Positions 1 through 4,662 of a DNA stretch of 7,424 nt are shown piece by piece. The DNA is from Puniceicoccales bacterium (GTDB taxonomy: Bacteria > Verrucomicrobiota > Verrucomicrobiia > Opitutales > Oceanipulchritudinaceae): positions 1-7,424 of the forward strand of contig JAUVDD010000080.1 in NCBI GenBank assembly GCA_030595525.1, given 5' to 3'. The position numbers were made by a program, and so were the translations under genes. Numbering within the stretch: the stretch's first letter is position 1; each line of letters starts with the position of its first letter. The notes under the pieces are model-generated. The model had not been told where the DNA came from. It did no database searches and saw only the letters and a program-made list of their open reading frames with translations.

Positions 1-7
1 AATCTAA

Positions 8-1399
8 ACGGATCCTGGGGCTGTCGAAATCCGGCCCTACCATCCCGACACACCCACAACCCGTCATTACTATGCACAGTATATTGATTCGCAAAGGCGC
101 ATGGACAACAAGCTGAGCGAGGTCATCAACAATTTGAAAGAAGACGGTCTCTTCGAAGACACGATTATCATATATTGTTCCGATCATGGTGGCGCGCTGC
201 CACGCGGTAAACGCGACATGCGTGACACGGGGCTTCATTGTCCGTTGGTCATTCGCATTCCCGAGAAATTCAAACATCTTTGGCCCAACGCCGAGCGCGG
301 AACCACGGTGGAGCGTTTGGTCAGTTTTATCGACATGACCAAGACGTGGCTGGCGATGGCGGAAGCAGAGATACCCGACCAAATGCAGGGGCGCGTCTTC
401 GTGGGGCCAAAGAGCGAACCGGAACCAGAGTATCATTATGCATTCATGTCGCGTTATGACTCGCGTCTCGATAACTCGAGAGCGATTCGCGACAAGCGAT
501 TCCTCTACATTCGTCACTACATGCCTTATACTATTTACGGTGGCTACGTGGAGTATCGTGCACGTGGAGAGTTTTATCAAAATTGGCGCAAGTTATTCCG
601 CGAGGGAAAACTCAATGATCTACAAGCAAGTTACTTTTTGCCGAAGCCTGTTGAGGAACTTTACGACACACAAACCGATCCTGATAACATCCACAATCTG
701 GCGGAATCTCCTTCCCATGCCAGGACGTTGCAACGCATGAGGGCGCAACTCCGTAAATGGCAACTCAACATTCATGATTCGGGGCTGGCTCCAGAGCATG
801 AAATGGAACGCTTGGCGAAAGAGGGCAAAACAACGGTCTATGATATCGTTCGTAACAATAAGCACTATGACCTGGCTGCTTTTCTGGAAGCGGCTGACCA
901 GGCGTTGCTCCCAGATGGCGGCGGTGATGGCTTAAGCGATGACGCACGGATTGCCAGGTTAATAGAGCGAGCCAAAAACGATGATTCACCATTTGTTCGT
1001 TACTGGGCAACGGTTGGCCTGATGCTGCGGGCACAGCGCGGTAGTGATGTACGAGGAGCGACAGCCTTGCAAGTTGCGCTGAACGACGAGTGGCGTACAA
1101 CGCGTGTGGTGGCGGCGGTAGGACTGATCGCACTGGAGGGCTTACCAAGTCAACCGGTGCATGCCACAAAGGCCTGGGATTGTTTGCAGTCTTTGATCGA
1201 GCAAAAAGACCCCGAAGGGGATTATGCCTGTATCGACGCACTCAACGCAGTCGACTGGTTGGAGGAATCCAAGCGTAAACACCTGTTGCCCGCAGTCGAG
1301 GCGTTTGATCCCAAGGGCTCCGGATTGACCAAATCCGCCGCGCATGATGTTTTGGCCTTCAACGGGTGGCCCATCCCTGCTCATCTGAAAATCAAATGA
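8..1399 (+). CDS. S1-family sulfatase, C-terminal part, with HEAT-like helical tail (5' incomplete, possibly frameshifted)
   Basis: This is the C-terminal part of a type I (formylglycine) sulfatase, a family that hydrolyses sulfate esters. Sulfatase-like sequence starts by about base 11 (PYHPDTP followed by YYAQYIDSQRRMD), ahead of the first in-frame ATG at 101, so that ATG is probably internal. Counting from it, SDHG at 27-30 supplies metal-ligand residues D28 and H29 (Asp-His instead of the commoner Asp-Asn), and LPRGKR at 33-38 provides the conserved basic residue. EELYDTQTDPDNIHNLA near 185-201 is the usual end of a sulfatase domain. Residues about 235-432 are an extra, mostly helical tail (for example SPFVRYWATVGL near 296-307) resembling HEAT repeats; this is a pattern judgement. 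The catalytic Cys region and any signal peptide are not in the window. An in-frame TAA at 5-7 precedes the homologous sequence, so the gene may be frameshifted, broken, or affected by a sequence error. It differs from the next two sulfatases in type and looks more GC-rich. Substrate unknown. Confidence 0.85.
   Translation, partial: TDPGAVEIRPYHPDTPTTRHYYAQYIDSQRRMDNKLSEVINNLKEDGLFEDTIIIYCSDHGGALPRGKRDMRDTGLHCPLVIRIPEKFKHLWPNAERGTTVERLVSFIDMTKTWLAMAEAEIPDQMQGRVFVGPKSEPEPEYHYAFMSRYDSRLDNSRAIRDKRFLYIRHYMPYTIYGGYVEYRARGEFYQNWRKLFREGKLNDLQASYFLPKPVEELYDTQTDPDNIHNLAESPSHARTLQRMRAQLRKWQLNIHDSGLAPEHEMERLAKEGKTTVYDIVRNNKHYDLAAFLEAADQALLPDGGGDGLSDDARIARLIERAKNDDSPFVRYWATVGLMLRAQRGSDVRGATALQVALNDEWRTTRVVAAVGLIALEGLPSQPVHATKAWDCLQSLIEQKDPEGDYACIDALNAVDWLEESKRKHLLPAVEAFDPKGSGLTKSAAHDVLAFNGWPIPAHLKIK
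1396..1399 (+). promoter_or_regulatory. ATGA stop-start overlap (likely translational coupling)
   Basis: The TGA of the first sulfatase (1397-1399) overlaps the ATG of the second (1396-1398). There is no convincing Shine-Dalgarno motif just upstream, so re-initiation by ribosomes finishing the first gene is a plausible way of translating the second. This also implies a shared transcript. The overlap is seen directly; coupling is inferred. Confidence 0.6.
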
Positions 1400-2982
1400 A
1401 AATGATCAAGAAAACGTTAATTGCGGGAATTGTTTGTGCCGCTATGTCAATTTGCCAGGCATCTGATGATAGTCGACCAAATGTGATTATGGTACTGGTT
1501 GATGATATGGGGTATTCTGATCTGGGATGTTATGGAGGTGAGATCCAGACACCAAACCTCGACAGCTTGGCAGCAAATGGAATCCGCTATACCGCCGCCC
1601 ATAACACCTCAAAGTGTTACCCCTCCCGGACATCATTGATAACCGGGCTCTATTTTCAGCGCACCGACAGGGAATTCGCAAAGGGTGCAACGTTCGGTGA
1701 AGTTCTCAGACCAGCGGGATACCGCACCCTGTTTTCGGGTAAAAATCATGGAAATACAAATCCGGCTACACGAGGGTTTGACCGATATTATGGGCTCATA
1801 GGCGGAGCAAGTAATCACTGGAATCCCGGAGATAAAGCACGTCCGGGGGAAGGAATCCCGGCAGGAGCCAGTACAGGGAAATGGGTGATTGATGACAAAG
1901 AAGTCAAAGGGTTTGTTCCCCAGGATAAATCATGGTATTCAACAGACGCCATGACCGATGCTGCCTTGGGGTGGTTGAAAGAATATGAGAGTGAGGAAAA
2001 GCCTTTCTTCCTGTATCTTGCCTATACTGCTCCACACTATCCACTTCACGCCAAGCCAAAGGATATTGCCAAATACGAGGGCGTTTATGACCAGGGATAC
2101 GATGCGATTCGCTATGCCCGTTACAAGCGTCAGCTAGAGATGGGGATGTTTAATGAAACAACCGCACCACTTTCGGCAGCCGAACAGAAAACGCCATGGA
2201 AAGAGTTGTCAGATGACGAACGGGCTAAAGAGATCAAGCGTATGGAAATTTATGCCGGGATGATTGACTGTGTAGATCAGAATATCGGACGTATTCTGTC
2301 GTATTTGAAAAGTGTGAATAAATTTGATAATACCCTGATACTATTTGCTTCTGATAACGGTGCGTGTGCGAGCACCGATAAACCGGCCAAGGGTGACCGG
2401 TCCGGGGAATTTGGTGGTGTAAACAGCTATGAGTGCACAGGGCTATCATGGGCTAATGTCTCAAATACGCCCTTCCGCTATTACAAGTTGAAGTCACACG
2501 AAGGTGGTACGATGACTCCTTTGATTGCACATTGGCCGAAAGGGATAAATCAGAAAAATGTATTCAACCGCGAGAACAGCCATTTCATTGATATTATGCC
2601 AACAGTAATGGAACTGTCGGGTGCAACCTACCCGGGTGAGGCAAGAGATGTTGCGGTAAATGGTCCTGATGGTATCAGCCTGGTTCCTACATTTACTGGA
2701 AAACCGCTTAATAGAAACAAACCGGTGTTCTATGAATATAGTTCCGGAGCAGCTATTCAAAATGGGTCCATGAAACTGGTCCGGACGAAAAAGTGGGAAT
2801 TGTATGACTTGTCAAAAGACAGGACTGAAACGAACAACATAATCGGTCAGTATCCCGAGCTTGCAAGGGACCTTGAAAAGCAGTGGAACACTTGGTACAC
2901 GGAGTGCACAGGATTGGATTATGCTGCGGCAATAGAAGCCCAAATGAAGTTGAGAGCCCAGAAAAAAGCTGAGAGTGAATAA
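1396..2982 (+). CDS. Exported arylsulfatase A-type S1 sulfatase (CYPSR active site)
   Basis: Complete 528-residue type I sulfatase, predicted to remove sulfate esters from a glycan outside the cytoplasm. The ATG at 1396 is preferred over the in-frame ATG at 1366 because it gives a proper signal peptide (MKMIKK, a hydrophobic stretch to about residue 19, cleavage probably after CQA at 22) and an ATGA junction with the preceding gene. Metal ligands are D36 and D37 in VDDMGYSD. The formylglycine signature is C74-Y-P-S-R78 followed by TSLITG, so Cys74 needs conversion by FGE or an anaerobic maturase, neither of which is in the window. K116 and H118 lie in an unusual GKNH (GKWH is common). APH at 212-214, SDNG at 319-322 (D320, N321) and KSHEGGTMTP with K366 and H368 complete the active site. 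WELYDLSKDRTETNNI near 467-482 closes the domain, and a charged tail follows. It resembles the next gene far more than the previous one. The family is secure; the substrate is unknown. Confidence 0.95.
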   Translation: MKMIKKTLIAGIVCAAMSICQASDDSRPNVIMVLVDDMGYSDLGCYGGEIQTPNLDSLAANGIRYTAAHNTSKCYPSRTSLITGLYFQRTDREFAKGATFGEVLRPAGYRTLFSGKNHGNTNPATRGFDRYYGLIGGASNHWNPGDKARPGEGIPAGASTGKWVIDDKEVKGFVPQDKSWYSTDAMTDAALGWLKEYESEEKPFFLYLAYTAPHYPLHAKPKDIAKYEGVYDQGYDAIRYARYKRQLEMGMFNETTAPLSAAEQKTPWKELSDDERAKEIKRMEIYAGMIDCVDQNIGRILSYLKSVNKFDNTLILFASDNGACASTDKPAKGDRSGEFGGVNSYECTGLSWANVSNTPFRYYKLKSHEGGTMTPLIAHWPKGINQKNVFNRENSHFIDIMPTVMELSGATYPGEARDVAVNGPDGISLVPTFTGKPLNRNKPVFYEYSSGAAIQNGSMKLVRTKKWELYDLSKDRTETNNIIGQYPELARDLEKQWNTWYTECTGLDYAAAIEAQMKLRAQKKAESE

Positions 2983-3024
2983 GCTAATAAATAAAAGGAA
3001 AAAGTAGATAGTATTTAAATCTTC

Positions 3025-3029
3025 AGGAG
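3025..3029 (+). promoter_or_regulatory. Ribosome binding site of the third sulfatase (AGGAG)
   Basis: AGGAG lies nine bases before the ATG at 3039, a normal spacing, and supports that start. The 56-base gap 2983-3038 is otherwise AT-rich. It contains a TATTTAAAT stretch (3012-3020) but no matching -35 element, and no hairpin terminator, so read-through from the preceding gene is the simplest reading. Confidence 0.75.
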
Positions 3030-3038
3030 TTCAATTCC

Positions 3039-4607
3039 ATGTTAAATTTGATCCAAAGTTCTTTGTATAAAGCTTTACTGTTATCACTACTATTCAGCTC
3101 ATCATTATGGGCAAAAAATGATAACCGTCCTAATTTCCTCGTCATCATGGTAGATGACCTGGGTTTCTCAGACATAGGCTGTTACGGCGGTGAAATCGAT
3201 ACACCAAACCTCGATAAACTTGCCTCTGATGGTTTGCGGTTTTCGCAATTCTACAACACCGCAAAATGCCATGCCTCACGCATTTGTTTATTAACAGGGC
3301 AGTACTACTTAAAGGCTGGCAATAATGGTTTATCCAAGGCTGTGACTTCAGCGGAAATCCTTTCCAAAACCGGGTACCACACCATGATGTCAGGTAAATG
3401 GCACTTAGATAAAGAACCGACTGACTTTGGTTTTCAGCGCTATTTCGGCCATTTAAGCGGTGCCACTAATTATTTTTCCGGCGACGATACCTTCAGACTA
3501 AATGGCAAAGCATGGAAAGTTCCGGAAGAAGGTTTTTATACCACATCAACTAATGTTGATTTTGCCATAGACTTTTTAAATGAGGCACAAACGATTGAAA
3601 AACCCTGGTACCTTTACCTTGCATTCAATGCTCCCCATGCTCCCCTTCAGCCGCTAAAAGAAGATTATGAAAAGTACTTAGACAAATACGACGCCGGCTG
3701 GGATATCATCCGTGATCAACGCCTCAAAAAACAGGAAGCACTTGGCCTTTTCAAAAAACCTGTGACGCCAGCCCCACGCCCCAACCATGTCCCAGCCTGG
3801 GTTGATTTTGACCAGGAATGGCGCGATTCCGAGTCGCATCGCTTAGCGGCAGCTGCCGGAATAATTGACCGCATCGATAATGAAATTGGTCGTTTAGTTA
3901 AGTACATTGAAAGCACTGGTGAATTAGAGAATACAATGATCCTCTTCGTATCAGACAATGGCGCTTCACCTTATGGAAAAACCCCATTGAAAATTGCCCA
4001 AAAGCCCTACACGGCTGATGTCAAATGGCGCGATTCCACGGGCATAGCCTGGATGCGCAATGCACCTTTCAAATTCTATAAGCAAAACCAACATGAAGGT
4101 GGCATTAGTACTCCAGCTATACTTCACTGGCCTGATGGATTAAAAACCCAGAATGGCAGTATCAATCATGACCCCGTTCACCTTATCGACATTTTACCAA
4201 CTATGGTAGAAATGAGTAAGGCAACTGTCCCTACGGAATGGCCCGGTCGTAAACTCAATACAATGTCAGGCACATCTTTAGTTCCTATTTTAAAAGATAA
4301 GGAATTTTCACGTAACAATCCTATCCATTTTATTTACGGGAACAACCGTGCTCTCAGGGATGGGAAATGGAAAATTGTCAGCATAAACAATTCCTCATGG
4401 GAACTCTACGACATGGAAAATGACCGAACGGAACGGAACAATCTGGCAAGTTCCAATCCGGAGCTCACTCAGAAATTGGCTCAAAAATGGGATGAGATTT
4501 CCACCGAGAACAATGGAAAACCAACAAAGTTCGTACCGCAAAACAATCTCCCACACGCAGAGTTCTTTAATGATCGCTGGACGAATTATTCAATAGAATC
4601 CCCTTAG
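3039..4607 (+). CDS. Exported arylsulfatase A-type S1 sulfatase (CHASR active site)
   Basis: Complete 522-residue type I sulfatase. The start is set by a good AGGAG site and by a signal peptide: a short N-terminus with K11, a hydrophobic core ALLLSLLFSSSLWA, and likely cleavage after A25. Active-site residues visible: D39 and D40 in VDDLGFSD; the formylglycine signature C77-H-A-S-R81 followed by ICLLTG, the CxASR variant; K120 and H122 in GKWH; H200 in NAPHAP; D306 and N307 in SDNG; and K348 and H352 around QHEGGISTP. WELYDMENDRTERNNLA near 454-470 marks the end of the domain, and a tail of about 50 residues follows. It is a paralogue of the upstream sulfatase, sharing the KY-D-G-D-IR-R-K insert near 212-235, the HEGG-TP-I-HWP block and the C-terminal pattern. 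The different signature and divergent central region suggest a different sulfate position or sugar. Composition is the most AT-rich of the plus-strand genes. It is probably co-transcribed with the previous gene. The exact substrate cannot be told. Confidence 0.95.
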   Translation: MLNLIQSSLYKALLLSLLFSSSLWAKNDNRPNFLVIMVDDLGFSDIGCYGGEIDTPNLDKLASDGLRFSQFYNTAKCHASRICLLTGQYYLKAGNNGLSKAVTSAEILSKTGYHTMMSGKWHLDKEPTDFGFQRYFGHLSGATNYFSGDDTFRLNGKAWKVPEEGFYTTSTNVDFAIDFLNEAQTIEKPWYLYLAFNAPHAPLQPLKEDYEKYLDKYDAGWDIIRDQRLKKQEALGLFKKPVTPAPRPNHVPAWVDFDQEWRDSESHRLAAAAGIIDRIDNEIGRLVKYIESTGELENTMILFVSDNGASPYGKTPLKIAQKPYTADVKWRDSTGIAWMRNAPFKFYKQNQHEGGISTPAILHWPDGLKTQNGSINHDPVHLIDILPTMVEMSKATVPTEWPGRKLNTMSGTSLVPILKDKEFSRNNPIHFIYGNNRALRDGKWKIVSINNSSWELYDMENDRTERNNLASSNPELTQKLAQKWDEISTENNGKPTKFVPQNNLPHAEFFNDRWTNYSIESP

Positions 4608-4662
4608 AATAGGAATTCCAATTAGTGGCCCCGGTTCGACTTCGATGATTACAACCGATCTC
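4608..4662. other. Convergent intergenic gap without a clear terminator
   Basis: These 55 bases separate the stop of the third sulfatase from the stop of the minus-strand gene. They hold GGAATTCC (4612-4619) inside a near-palindrome (4608-4623) that has no loop, and a weak 5-bp inverted repeat (CGGTT 4632-4636 with AACCG 4653-4657, 16-base loop) with no T-tract on either side. I see no convincing intrinsic terminator, so termination may be Rho-dependent or lie inside a coding region. Confidence 0.5.

Noticed and set aside
765..1241. Minus-strand open frame of 158 codons under the first sulfatase
   Set aside because: It lies wholly opposite a recognisable sulfatase and has a low-complexity, Arg/His/Pro-rich product with no known motif, as expected of a shadow frame.
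1366..1395. Upstream in-frame ATG at 1366 as start of the second sulfatase
   Set aside because: It adds MAHPCSSENQ before an otherwise normal signal peptide and overlaps the preceding gene by 34 bases; the ATG at 1396 gives a clean ATGA junction.
1396..1461. Lipoprotein signal in the second sulfatase (Cys20)
   Set aside because: The residues before the Cys are MSI, which do not fit a lipobox; a standard signal-peptidase I site after CQA fits better.
3012..3020. TATTTAAAT as a -10 promoter element for the third sulfatase
   Set aside because: No -35-like hexamer at suitable spacing, and AT-rich gaps produce such matches by chance.
4608..4662. Bidirectional intrinsic terminator between the convergent genes
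   Set aside because: The only inverted repeats are a loop-less near-palindrome and a 5-bp stem with a 16-base loop; no T-tract accompanies either.
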